This document shows, in pieces, positions 35,734 to 44,208 of a stretch of 64,000 nucleotides of DNA. The stretch is from Micromonospora andamanensis (GTDB lineage Bacteria; Actinomycetota; Actinomycetes; Mycobacteriales; Micromonosporaceae), in assembly GCF_016863495.1 (NCBI RefSeq), contig NZ_BOOZ01000009.1, forward strand, positions 1 through 64,000, read 5' to 3'. The notes under the pieces were generated by a model. It had not been told where the DNA came from and did not search any database. It saw only the letters and a program-made list of their open reading frames with translations. A program made the position numbers and the translations under genes. Within the stretch, counting starts at the first letter, position 1; every line of letters starts with the position of its first letter.

Positions 35734-38124
35734 GTGAGCGGGATGGATAGCAGGTCGATGTCTCAGGTCGAGGACTTGCATGACACCGGGAACGGTGCCG
35801 ACGCACCGGGGGCGTCCATGGAGTTCCGCATCCTCGGGCCGCTTGAGGTGTTGGCGCCGAACGGAGGCATCGACCTGGGCGCGCCGCGCCAACGCATCGT
35901 GCTGGCAAGCCTGGTCCTACAGGCCAACCGGGTCGTCTCGTTCGGGCACCTCGTCGAGGCGATCTACGGCGACAACGCCCCGCCCACGTCGCGCGTTCAG
36001 ATCCAGATCTGCGTGTCCGCGCTGCGCCGCCTGCTGGCCGGACACGGGCACCCCGACGCCATCCAGACCTACCCAACCGGCTACCGGCTCCGCGTCGAGG
36101 CGGGCAACCTCGACCTGCACCAGTACGAAGCCCTGATCGCCGAGGCCCGCCAGGCCCGCGACGCCCGGCGGCTCACCGACGCCGGACGCGGTTACCGCAC
36201 CGCCCTGGGGAAGTGGCGGGGACCGGCCCTGCGCGACGTCGAGAGCGCCGCCATCCGTGCCATCGCGCACGGGCTGGACGAGCGCCGCCTGGCTGCCACC
36301 GAGGAGTGCATCGAGGTGGACCTGGGTCTGGGCCGGCACCGGGAGGTGATCCCCGAGCTGACCGAGTTGACCATGGCGTACCCGCTTCGTGAACGCCTCC
36401 GGGGCCTGCTGATGATCGCCCTGCACCGATCGGAGCGGCAGGCCGACGCGCTGGACACCTACCGCGATGCCCGCCGCACCCTCATCGACGAGCTGGGGTT
36501 GGAGCCCGGTGACTGGCTACGCCGGTTGGAGCACGGAATTCTGACCGGGGATCCGACGCTGGCGCAACCGTCCACACCGGCTCCGCCGGTCGTGACGGGA
36601 CAGCCGGCGGAAGCAGAACCCGCGCCCCGGCTGCTGCCCACCGACATCAGCGACTTCACCGGCCGCGACGATGAGGTGCGGCTCATCGAGGAGCAGCTGA
36701 CCGGCGGTGGGCCGCAGCGCACGGCGGTGCCGGTGGTGGTGCTCACCGGCGGGCCCGGGACGGGCAAGAGCGCCCTCGCCGTGCACGTCGCCCACCGGCT
36801 CCGCGACCGGTTCCCCGACGGTCAGCTCTTCGTGGACCTGCACGGACGCCGGACCGAGCGGGTGTCCGCGGCTGAGGCGCTGCAACGGTTCCTGCGCGCC
36901 CTCGGTGTGCCGCCCGGGGCCATACCTGACGGCGTGGACGAGCGGGCCGAGGTGTTCCGCGACCGCATCGCCCATCGTCGGCTGCTCATCGTGCTGGACG
37001 ACGCCGCCGGGGAGTCCCAGGTGGTGTCCCTCCTGCCCGGCGACTGCCGGTCGGCCGTGATCGTCACCAGCCGATCTCCGCTCGCAGCGATCCCCGGAGC
37101 CACGAACGCGCCTGTCGGTCCGCTACCGCCCCAACACGCGGTCGCACTCCTAAGGCACATCGTGGGACCGGACCGGGTCGACCGGGAACCGGGCTACGTG
37201 CTCGACCTGGCCCGGCTCTGCGGCCACCTACCGCTCGCGCTTCGCGTCGCGGGCGCCCGTCTCGCGTCACGACCGCACTGGTACGTCGCGGACCTGGTCG
37301 ACCGCCTCGCCGACGAGCGACGCCGGCTCGACGAACTCGCCCACGCGGGCATCTGCGTCCGCAGCAGCCTGACCTTCGCGTACGAGTCCCTCTGTGGGGA
37401 CGCCCGCCGGCTACTGCGGCTGCTGGTACTGGTCAGCCGGTCGTGGGTGTCGCCCTGGGTGGGCGCCGCACTGCTCGACGTGGCACCGGACCGGGCCCAG
37501 GACGTGCTGGACAAGCTGTCCGACGCGCAGTTCCTCGAAACGACACAGGAGCCCGGCGGGTATGCCCGCTACCGCCTGCACGAACTGGTGCGGGTGTTCG
37601 CCCGGGAGCGGCTGGCAGCGGAGGAGAGCCCGGCGGAGCGGCACGCCGCACTGGAACGGTATCTGGACGCCGTACTGACCTTGCTGGCGGCGGTGGAGCG
37701 GGGCAACCGACGGGTCTCCCGACGCCCGCGCGGCGCGGCCCCCATCCGCCAGTTCTCCGACCAGACGGCCGACCGGATCGTGACGCCTGTCGAGCAGTGG
37801 TACGAGTTGGAGCACCACATGGTCCTCGCGGCCGTCCGCCAGGCCGCACAGGCCGGTCTTGTCGGTACGAGCGTCGAGCTGGCCGCCGCGGTGGGCCGCG
37901 CGACCGAGGCGCTGCCCTACGCCGACCATGTTCGGGAGGCACATCGGATCGCCCTCTCCGCCGCCCGCCGCGCTGGTGACCAGTGCGGCGAGGCTGCCGT
38001 ACTGTACGCCTCTGCCACGCTGTCGATGGCACAGCTGCGAACCGCCGACGCGGTCCGCGAACTGCTTCGGGCGATGGAGCTGTCCGGGGAGGTGGATGAC
38101 GTCCATGGGTGCGCCGAGGGGTGA
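35734..38124 (+). CDS. AfsR/SARP-family transcriptional activator with NB-ARC domain, shortened C-terminus
   Basis: A 796-residue regulator. An OmpR-type winged helix comes first (MEFRILGPLEVLAPNGG, residues 29 to about 120), then a BTAD helical domain, then an NB-ARC ATPase (P-loop GGPGTGKSALAV near 340; Walker B LLIVLDDA; LPLALRVAGA). AfsR-type proteins normally continue with a long TPR array to 900-1000 residues; this one stops after about two helical repeats. It probably activates the cluster. The start is uncertain: GTG 35734, ATG 35743 or ATG 35818, which is closest to the domain. Followed by a hydroxyisourate-hydrolase-like gene. Confidence 0.85.
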   Translation: MSGMDSRSMSQVEDLHDTGNGADAPGASMEFRILGPLEVLAPNGGIDLGAPRQRIVLASLVLQANRVVSFGHLVEAIYGDNAPPTSRVQIQICVSALRRLLAGHGHPDAIQTYPTGYRLRVEAGNLDLHQYEALIAEARQARDARRLTDAGRGYRTALGKWRGPALRDVESAAIRAIAHGLDERRLAATEECIEVDLGLGRHREVIPELTELTMAYPLRERLRGLLMIALHRSERQADALDTYRDARRTLIDELGLEPGDWLRRLEHGILTGDPTLAQPSTPAPPVVTGQPAEAEPAPRLLPTDISDFTGRDDEVRLIEEQLTGGGPQRTAVPVVVLTGGPGTGKSALAVHVAHRLRDRFPDGQLFVDLHGRRTERVSAAEALQRFLRALGVPPGAIPDGVDERAEVFRDRIAHRRLLIVLDDAAGESQVVSLLPGDCRSAVIVTSRSPLAAIPGATNAPVGPLPPQHAVALLRHIVGPDRVDREPGYVLDLARLCGHLPLALRVAGARLASRPHWYVADLVDRLADERRRLDELAHAGICVRSSLTFAYESLCGDARRLLRLLVLVSRSWVSPWVGAALLDVAPDRAQDVLDKLSDAQFLETTQEPGGYARYRLHELVRVFARERLAAEESPAERHAALERYLDAVLTLLAAVERGNRRVSRRPRGAAPIRQFSDQTADRIVTPVEQWYELEHHMVLAAVRQAAQAGLVGTSVELAAAVGRATEALPYADHVREAHRIALSAARRAGDQCGEAAVLYASATLSMAQLRTADAVRELLRAMELSGEVDDVHGCAEG

Positions 38125-38210
38125 GCGCGAACGGCCGATCGCCGGTCGCGAGGCCCTCGAACCGCCCGAGTCGCCGGCTTTGCGCCGCACGGCCGTCCCG
38201 GTGTGACGCG

Positions 38211-38543
38211 ATGGCCGTCTCGGCACGCGCGCTCGACGGCGTTCTCGGCCGGCCCGCCGCCGGCCTGCGTATCCGGTTCGAACGTGACGACAACGGCTGG
38301 CGCCCGATCGCCTGGGACGAGACCGACAGCGACGGTTTCGTCCTGGTCTGGCCGGCATCCGGGCCCCGGGCCGGCGCCTACCGACTGGTGCTCGACTGCG
38401 ACCACTACTTCGTGGGGCTCGGGCTGATCGCCAGCTATCCGGCAGTGGTCGCCGTCTTCCGGGTGGCCGACGAGGTGGAGAGCTACCACCTGGAAGTCGT
38501 CCTGGCCCCGGCCGCCTATTCGGTATGCATCGCCGCCTACTGA
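38211..38543 (+). CDS. Degenerate 5-hydroxyisourate hydrolase/transthyretin-like protein
   Basis: A 110-residue transthyretin-fold protein aligning end to end with 5-hydroxyisourate hydrolase (VSARALDGVLGRPAAGL, DSDGF, YHLEVVLAP, AYSV). The catalytic residues are mostly gone: the N-terminal His of family SxHxLD is Arg, the Arg of DGR is Phe, and the C-terminal YRGS tetrapeptide is replaced by CIAAY; only the YH histidine remains. Purine catabolism is therefore unlikely. It may be a binding protein or a repurposed enzyme. No other urate genes are near. An alternative GTG at 38121 overlaps the SARP stop and would add 30 basic residues. Confidence 0.75.
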   Translation: MAVSARALDGVLGRPAAGLRIRFERDDNGWRPIAWDETDSDGFVLVWPASGPRAGAYRLVLDCDHYFVGLGLIASYPAVVAVFRVADEVESYHLEVVLAPAAYSVCIAAY

Positions 38544-38549
38544 TCTGAT

Positions 38550-38559
38550 TGTGATCGAT
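38550..38559. promoter_or_regulatory. Decamer TGTGATCGAT shared with the SARP promoter
   Basis: Exact copy of the decamer found at 35606-35615, here in the gap before the StrR-like gene. Two copies, each upstream of a cluster regulator, suggest a common controlling factor; the decamer contains a GATC-centred partial palindrome (ATCGAT). Confidence 0.35.
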
Positions 38560-38641
38560 AGCGCGACGATAAGTGACAGATGTCGAACGGTCGCAGGCTC
38601 GGCTGAGGGTGCCACCAGGCCAGAGCGAAAGCGAGCCAGAC

Positions 38642-39661
38642 GTGATCACTTCTGTTGACGCATCGAGCCGACCGACCGACCACCCGACCACCGTCCCCAT
38701 CTCGGCGCTCGTTCTCGGCGACTCCCCCCGGCTCGCCGGAGAGGACCCCGGACACATCCAGACGCTCGCCGAGGCCAGCACCGAGCTGCCGCCGATCCTG
38801 GTCCACCGGGAGACCATGCGGGTGGTCGACGGTCTGCACCGCGTACAGGTGGCACGGCTCAACGGGCAGCAGCACATCGCCGTCACCTTCTTCACCGGGG
38901 AGGTCCGCGAGGCGTTCGTACGGGCTGTCGAGGCGAACACCTCGCACGGCCTGCCGCTCACGCTCGAGGACCGGCGCGAGGCGGCCCGGCGCATCATCGC
39001 CCTGTTCCCGGAGTGGTCGGACCGGGCGGTCGCCGAGGTGACCAAGTTGGCGCCGCGCACTGTCGGCGCGATCCGCAGTTCGACTGATCCGATTGCGCAG
39101 TCGAACACGCGGATCGGCCGGGACGGCCGGACCCGGCCGCTGGAGCCGGCCGAGGGTCGGCTGCGTGCCGCCGAGGTGATCGCCCGCCGGCCGGAGGCGT
39201 CGCTGCGTGACATCGCCAGCTCCGCCGGGGTCTCGGTGAGCACCGCCCGGGACGTGCGACTACGACTCAGCTCCGGCGAGAACCCGCTCCCGGCGAGTAT
39301 GCGGCCGGCGAGCGACGGTCCGGAGACCGACGAGGGCGACAGGTCGACGCGGCGACGCACCTCCCGACCACGGACGACGGCGATCACCCACCCCCGACGG
39401 ACGTCGGTCGTGCTGGACGTCCTGCGCAAGGATCCGTCGCTGCGCTACACCGACGCCGGACGCTTCATCCTGCGCTGGCTCGACTCGCACGTGGTCGACA
39501 CACCGGACTGGAATCGGATCATCACCCACATCCCGCCCCACTGCGGGTACACGATCGCCGAGCTCGCGGTCGGCTGCGCCCAGGCATGGCAGCAGCTCGC
39601 CGAGGAGTTGCAGGCCGCCATCGACGACACCGTGTCGACGTCACACAGCGTGGCCAGTTGA
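38642..39661 (+). CDS. StrR-family pathway-specific activator (ParB-like fold)
   Basis: A 339-residue regulator like StrR (streptomycin), NovG and Bbr. The ParB/sulfiredoxin-like N-domain is clear: VPISALVLGDSPRLAGEDPGHIQTLAE, then LPPILVHRETMRVVDGLHR and the HGLPLTLEDRREAARRII segment. A helix-turn-helix follows (ASLRDIASSAGVSVSTARDVRLRL), and a C-terminal dimerisation-type region closes the protein. The coding sequence holds a perfect StrR-type operator at 39078-39106. Start is GTG 38642; GTG 38573 is an alternative adding 23 residues. Its 3' end overlaps the convergent condensation-domain gene by 21 bases. Confidence 0.88.
   Translation: MITSVDASSRPTDHPTTVPISALVLGDSPRLAGEDPGHIQTLAEASTELPPILVHRETMRVVDGLHRVQVARLNGQQHIAVTFFTGEVREAFVRAVEANTSHGLPLTLEDRREAARRIIALFPEWSDRAVAEVTKLAPRTVGAIRSSTDPIAQSNTRIGRDGRTRPLEPAEGRLRAAEVIARRPEASLRDIASSAGVSVSTARDVRLRLSSGENPLPASMRPASDGPETDEGDRSTRRRTSRPRTTAITHPRRTSVVLDVLRKDPSLRYTDAGRFILRWLDSHVVDTPDWNRIITHIPPHCGYTIAELAVGCAQAWQQLAEELQAAIDDTVSTSHSVAS
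39078..39106. promoter_or_regulatory. Perfect StrR consensus operator inside the StrR-like gene
   Basis: Arms GTTCGACTG and CAGTCGAAC separated by exactly 11 bases, identical at all 18 arm positions to the StrR binding consensus known from streptomycin regulation. It lies in the region coding for the linker between the ParB-like domain and the helix-turn-helix. Binding by the encoded protein is inferred. Confidence 0.85.
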
Positions 39662-40963
39662 CCGACAGGCGAGATCGGCGACTCGCCGGGCCGGATCGTT
39701 CGCCCCCTCGCCGACGATCCGCACGTACCCCTGGAGGAAGTCGGCGGCGACGTCGTCGCTCATCCGGTCGTCGGCCCGGAACAGCACCGCACGAGGCTCG
39801 ACGCCGATCGGGACCACCGTCTGCTCCAGCGGGAAACGACTGCCCAGTTGCACCGGAAGTTGCAGCTCGAACGTCACGTCGCGGACGGTCGCGGTACGCG
39901 CCAGGTCGGCCATCACGTTGAAGACCACGTCGTCCGGCCGCCCCGGCCCCGCCGGGGCGGCCCCGGCCGGCAGCATCTGCACCGGCAGGTCCTGGTTGAC
40001 AAGCGCGCCGACGGCGGTGCGGTGAGCGACGCGCACCAGGTCCAGAAAGCTCGCCGTGGGGTCGACCGGGGTGCGCAGCAGCACCATGTTGGCGATCAGT
40101 CCCACGGTCTCGCGGACCTCGGGCCGGGACCGGTTGGCGAACATCGATGCCACGGACACGTCTGTCTGTCCGGTGTGCCGGTGCAGGTTGGTGCAGAACG
40201 CCGCCAGCAGGACCACGAAGGGCGTCGTGCCGATCCGTGCCGCCAACTCCCGCACCGCCGGCAGGACGTCTGGCGGAAAGCCCGCCTCCGCAACCGCCGG
40301 TCCGCCGGGGCGCGCACCCTTCGGTTGGCCGAGCCGCGGCGACTGGCCACCGGCCAACTGGTCACGCCAGTAGGCCCGCTGGCGGTCCAGCTCAGCCCCG
40401 CGCAGCCGGTCGTGCTGCCACCTGGCGAAGCGGGCGTAGGACCAACTGTCGCCGGTCGGCCTGTCCGGGTCGTCGTAGCAGGCCGCCAGATCGGCCAGCA
40501 GCACACCCGTCGAGTAGGCGTCGGTCACCAGGTGATGCAGGTTGAGGCAGAGCGTGTGCTGGTCGGCGGCCAGCCGCCACACCGTCGCCCGGGCCGGCCA
40601 CTCGTCGACGAGCACCGGCCGGGCGAGTTCCTCGACCATCTCCTGCGACAGCAGCCGATCCGGGTCGACGGCCGTTGAGAGGTCACGCACCTCGAAGGGC
40701 ATCGGCCGGGGTGGGTGGATCACCTGCGTCAGCCGGGCGCCCCGGCCACGGAAGGTGGTGCGCAGCGAGGCGTGCCGGCGGGCAACCGCGTCGAGCGCGT
40801 CCCGCAGCCGGTCGAGTTCGACCGGACCACGGATCCGGCACAGCAGTGGGCAACTCAGTGCCCCGAAGTCGGCGCGGTAGTGCTGGATCATCCACAGCAG
40901 ACGCTGGGAAACCGATGCCGGTGCCTCCCCGTGGTCGGGGCCCGGAGCAGGAATGGGTGCCAT
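39641..40963 (-). CDS. Free-standing NRPS condensation domain
   Basis: A 440-residue protein consisting of one condensation domain. Seen: the opening SVSQRLLWM, the catalytic HHLVTDAYS (residues 143-151, HHxxxD intact, with Asp-Ala replacing the usual Asp-Gly), and the later LIANMVLLRTPVD and PFVVLLAAF core segments. Free C domains join an acyl or aminoacyl carrier to an amine, or condense a PCP-bound chain with a free nucleophile. It could transfer the residue loaded by the A-PCP protein or the acyl group supplied by the fatty acyl-AMP ligase (inference). The start is the ATG of MAPIPAPGPD; upstream in-frame codons would overlap the divergent gene. Confidence 0.88.
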   Translation of the reverse strand: MAPIPAPGPDHGEAPASVSQRLLWMIQHYRADFGALSCPLLCRIRGPVELDRLRDALDAVARRHASLRTTFRGRGARLTQVIHPPRPMPFEVRDLSTAVDPDRLLSQEMVEELARPVLVDEWPARATVWRLAADQHTLCLNLHHLVTDAYSTGVLLADLAACYDDPDRPTGDSWSYARFARWQHDRLRGAELDRQRAYWRDQLAGGQSPRLGQPKGARPGGPAVAEAGFPPDVLPAVRELAARIGTTPFVVLLAAFCTNLHRHTGQTDVSVASMFANRSRPEVRETVGLIANMVLLRTPVDPTASFLDLVRVAHRTAVGALVNQDLPVQMLPAGAAPAGPGRPDDVVFNVMADLARTATVRDVTFELQLPVQLGSRFPLEQTVVPIGVEPRAVLFRADDRMSDDVAADFLQGYVRIVGEGANDPARRVADLACRSTGHAV

Positions 40964-41009
40964 CCCACACGCGTACCCTGCCGGCCCCGTCTCCGCTAGC
41001 GTCGCCAGG

Positions 41010-41957
41010 GTGTCCAGGCATTCCGTCTCGTCATCCATCGACACACACCTTGACTGGAACTACGACGACCGCGTCGGGTCGACCTTCCGCACCCTGTACG
41101 AGCGGGGCGTCCGAGCGCAGTGGAGCGCCGACGACGTCGACTGGAGCGTGCCCGTGCCGTATGGGGCGCCGCTCCCCGACGACTCGGCGTTCGCGATGTC
41201 GGCGTTCCGGGCTTCGCCGCTGGCCGCACGGGGCCGGCCGATGTGGGACGCTTTCCGTTGGGAGTTGCAGGTGTGGATGGTCAGCCAGTTCCTGCACGGC
41301 GAGCAGGCGGCGATGGTGGTCGCCGGGCGGCTCGTCGGCAGCCTTCCCGACCTGGACAGCAAGCTCTGCGCCGCGAGTCAGGCGATCGACGAGGCCCGGC
41401 ACCTCGACGTCTTCTCCCGCTACCTGCGGGAGAAGGTGGGCGATTCCTACCCGGTCTCACCGCCGCTGCGTGAGCTGCTCGACGATGTCCTCCTCGAGTC
41501 GCGTTGGGACGTCACGGCGCTCGGCATGCAGATCATGGTCGAGGCCGTCGCGATGGCCGCGTTCCGGCTGGCCGAGTCGACGTTCCACGACGACCTGATT
41601 AAGGACCTCACCCGCCGGGTCGGCCGCGACGAGGCCCGCCACGTCTCCTTCGGCGTGCTCTCGCTGGAAGGGCTCTACCAGCAGCTCACCACCGCCGAGC
41701 GGGCGGAGCGGGAGGGGCTCGTGCTCGACGCGGCCGAACTCATCAGGCGTCGGTTCCTGCTCGTCGACATCTGGGAACGGCTGGACGTCGATCCCCGGGT
41801 CGGAGCCGAGTTCGCCGCCACCGACCCGCTGATGGTCCGTTACCGGCAGGCGGTCTTCTCCCGGGTGTGCCGAGCGCTGCGGCAGGTCGATCTGCTCACC
41901 GACCGGGTCGTCGGTGGTCTGATCGGGCTCGATCTGCTGCCCACCACGGGGCGCTGA
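41010..41957 (+). CDS. Ferritin-like diiron protein, probable oxygenase
   Basis: A 315-residue protein of the ferritin-like/R2-like four-helix type. A complete set of six iron ligands can be read: Glu98 (FLHGEQAAM), Glu128 and His131 (DEARH), Glu178 (MVEAVAM), and Glu208 and His211 (RDEARH). Such carboxylate-bridged diiron enzymes activate O2 for N-oxygenation, hydroxylation or desaturation. Its place between the condensation-domain and methyltransferase genes suggests tailoring of a carrier-bound amino acid or acyl chain. The GTG start is 46 bases from the divergent gene's ATG. The stop is three bases from the next gene's start. Confidence 0.85.
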   Translation: MSRHSVSSSIDTHLDWNYDDRVGSTFRTLYERGVRAQWSADDVDWSVPVPYGAPLPDDSAFAMSAFRASPLAARGRPMWDAFRWELQVWMVSQFLHGEQAAMVVAGRLVGSLPDLDSKLCAASQAIDEARHLDVFSRYLREKVGDSYPVSPPLRELLDDVLLESRWDVTALGMQIMVEAVAMAAFRLAESTFHDDLIKDLTRRVGRDEARHVSFGVLSLEGLYQQLTTAERAEREGLVLDAAELIRRRFLLVDIWERLDVDPRVGAEFAATDPLMVRYRQAVFSRVCRALRQVDLLTDRVVGGLIGLDLLPTTGR

Positions 41958-41960
41958 CCG

Positions 41961-42998
41961 ATGAGCACCGAACGGATACCCCTCGACCTGCCCGCCGTCG
42001 CGAAGCTCGCCGACCTGGCCGACTACGTGACGCCGCTGGCGCTGCGGGCGGTCGCCGAACTCGGCGTCGCCGATCTCCTGGCCGACGGGCCGCTGCCTGT
42101 CGACACGCTCGCCGACCGGCTCGGCGTACATGCGCCGACGCTGCTGCGAACCCTGCGGGCACTTGCCGCACGAGGTGTCTTCACCGAGGTCGAGCCCGGG
42201 ACGTTCGGTCTGACCCCACTGGCCCGCCCGCTACGCGCCGCGCATCCGCTGTCGCTGCGCGACGCCTATCCACTGCTTCCGGCCGACCTGCAGGCATGGG
42301 CCTACTTCGCGGAGACGCTGCGGACCGGTGAGCCGGGGTTTCCGCTCGCCCACGGCGTCGACTACTGGACCTACCTCGCGGCCGAGCCCGAGCAGAGCGC
42401 GAGGACCGACCGCTGGATGCAGAGCGTGAACCGGTTGCACCTCCGGACCGTGCTGCCGGCCTACGCATTCGCCCGGTTCGGCACCGTCGTCGACGTCGGC
42501 GGTGGCACCGGCGCGTTTCTCGCCGGCCTGCTGGCCCGCAACCCGAGGATGCGCGGCGTGCTTGTCGACCTGCCGCACGTCGTCGACGCCGCCCCTGACG
42601 TGTTGGCCGCCGCCGGGGTGGCGGATCGCTGTCAGGTCGTTCCCGGCAGCTTCTTCGAGGCCCTGCCGGGCGGCGCCGACGGCTACCTGCTCAAGACCGT
42701 GCTGCCCGGCTTCGACGACGACGCCGCCGGGTCGATTCTGAGCCGGGTCCGCGAGGCGATGCGCGACGACTCGCTGCTGGTGCTGATCGAGGCGGTGCTG
42801 CCGCCCGGCGACGCGTTCGACGTCGCCAAGCTCTTCGACGTACACACCCTGGTGCTGACCGGCGGGTGCCACCGCACGTCCGAGCACATGGAACGGCTGC
42901 TCACTGACGCCGGACTGCGGCTGGTGCGGGTGATACCGACCGCGACCGTGTCCGTCCTCGAGGTGTCCCCGGCCGGACCTGCGGTCAGACGGTCGTGA
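41961..42998 (+). CDS. O-methyltransferase-fold protein, copy 2, catalytic His missing
   Basis: A 345-residue paralogue of the methyltransferase at 34480: same length, same winged-helix N-domain and an intact SAM motif VVDVGGGTGA (177-186). In the region of the usual catalytic base (LHDWDD) it reads VLPGFDDD (247-254), with no histidine. It may methylate a substrate that needs no general base or, as for the anthracycline enzyme RdmB, use the fold for another reaction. Starts three bases after the diiron gene, so it is co-transcribed. Its 3' end overlaps the convergent P450 gene by 14 bases. Confidence 0.88.
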   Translation: MSTERIPLDLPAVAKLADLADYVTPLALRAVAELGVADLLADGPLPVDTLADRLGVHAPTLLRTLRALAARGVFTEVEPGTFGLTPLARPLRAAHPLSLRDAYPLLPADLQAWAYFAETLRTGEPGFPLAHGVDYWTYLAAEPEQSARTDRWMQSVNRLHLRTVLPAYAFARFGTVVDVGGGTGAFLAGLLARNPRMRGVLVDLPHVVDAAPDVLAAAGVADRCQVVPGSFFEALPGGADGYLLKTVLPGFDDDAAGSILSRVREAMRDDSLLVLIEAVLPPGDAFDVAKLFDVHTLVLTGGCHRTSEHMERLLTDAGLRLVRVIPTATVSVLEVSPAGPAVRRS

Positions 42999-44181
42999 AC
43001 CGCAACGGCAGTCGCGCGTACCCCCGGAACGGGCTGCCCGGCTCGCGTGCCGCCGCGCCCGCCGACCGCAACGTCGCGCCCCGGCGCACCAGCCAGCCGA
43101 GGACCGCTGACGCCTCCTCCCGGGCGAGGTAGGCACCGAGGCACAGGTGGGCACCGCCACCGAAGGCCACGTGCGGGTTCGGGTGACGCGTGATGTCGAG
43201 CCGCCCCGGGTCGGCGAAGGCCGCCTCGTCGTGGTTGGCACTGCCGAGCATCAGCACCAGCACCCGACCCGGCCGGATGGTGCGGCCACCGAGTTCGACA
43301 GGCTCCCGCACGAGCCGGGCGACGCCCTGGATCGGGCTGTCGTAACGGAGGAACTCCTCGACAGCGGCCGGGATCAGCGACGGATCCTCGCGTAGCCGCC
43401 GCTGCTGCGACTCGTCGGCCGCCAGCGCGGCGAGCCCGGTCGCGATCAGGTGGACGGTCGTCTCGAACCCGGCGAAGAACGCGAACACCGCGTTGTCGAC
43501 GACCTCGTCCCTGGTCAACGCGTCACCGTGGTCCTCAGCCGCCAACAGCTGGGACAGCAGGTCACCGCCCGGGTCGGCACGCCGACCGGCCAACTGGTCG
43601 GACACGTACTCCCGAAGCCAGGTGGCGGCGCTGTCGGCCCGCGGGCCGGCCTCCTGCGGCACGATCTGGTTGAAGGCGCGGCCCAGGTCGGTGGCCCGCT
43701 GCCGTAGTTCCTCGCCCGCCGTGACCGGCAGGTCCAACAGTCGGCAGATCACCTGCACCGGCAGCGGGTAAGCCACCTCGGCCACCCCGTCGAACTCGCC
43801 CCGCTCCCAGGCCGCGCTGAGCAGTTCGTCGGCGATCGCGCCGATGTCGGCCCGCATCGCCCGGACCACGGCCGGGGTCAACGCCTTGCCGACCAGCCGG
43901 CGCAGCCGCGTGTGCGCGGGCGGGTCGCGGTAGAGCAGGATCCGCCGCAGCAGCTGGGTGGCCGGTCCACCGCCGCCGGAGACCCGGTGGTAGTCGGCGG
44001 GAAACTCGCTGCCCAGCCGGGGATCGCGTAGCAGCGCGGTCACGTCGGCATGGCGGGTGACCCCCCAGACGCCCGGACCGAACCGGCACAGTGGGCCGGC
44101 CACCCGCAGGTCGGCGTAGGTGGGATACGGGTCGTCCAGGATCTCCAGGGGCTCGACCCTGCGGGGCAGGCTGCTCGACAT
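42985..44181 (-). CDS. Cytochrome P450
   Basis: A 398-residue class I bacterial P450. Seen: the I-helix oxygen-binding segment FFAGFETTVHL, the K-helix ExxR in EEFLRYDSP, and the haem-thiolate loop FGGGAHLCLGAYLAR with the cysteine ligand. It presumably hydroxylates or oxidatively modifies the cluster product or a carrier-bound intermediate. A small [3Fe-4S] ferredoxin gene at 60555 in the same cluster is the likely electron donor. The start is the ATG of MSSSLPRRVEPLEILDDPYP; it is divergent from the first NRPS gene across a 134-base promoter region. Confidence 0.95.
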   Translation of the reverse strand: MSSSLPRRVEPLEILDDPYPTYADLRVAGPLCRFGPGVWGVTRHADVTALLRDPRLGSEFPADYHRVSGGGGPATQLLRRILLYRDPPAHTRLRRLVGKALTPAVVRAMRADIGAIADELLSAAWERGEFDGVAEVAYPLPVQVICRLLDLPVTAGEELRQRATDLGRAFNQIVPQEAGPRADSAATWLREYVSDQLAGRRADPGGDLLSQLLAAEDHGDALTRDEVVDNAVFAFFAGFETTVHLIATGLAALAADESQQRRLREDPSLIPAAVEEFLRYDSPIQGVARLVREPVELGGRTIRPGRVLVLMLGSANHDEAAFADPGRLDITRHPNPHVAFGGGAHLCLGAYLAREEASAVLGWLVRRGATLRSAGAAAREPGSPFRGYARLPLRFTTV

Positions 44182-44208
44182 CGGCCCAGTCTCGGCGGAC
44201 CGTCCATA

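Noticed and set aside
38109..38210. N-terminal extension of the hydroxyisourate-hydrolase-like protein
   Set aside because: The added 34 residues are basic, overlap the SARP end and are absent from the family; kept only as an alternative start.
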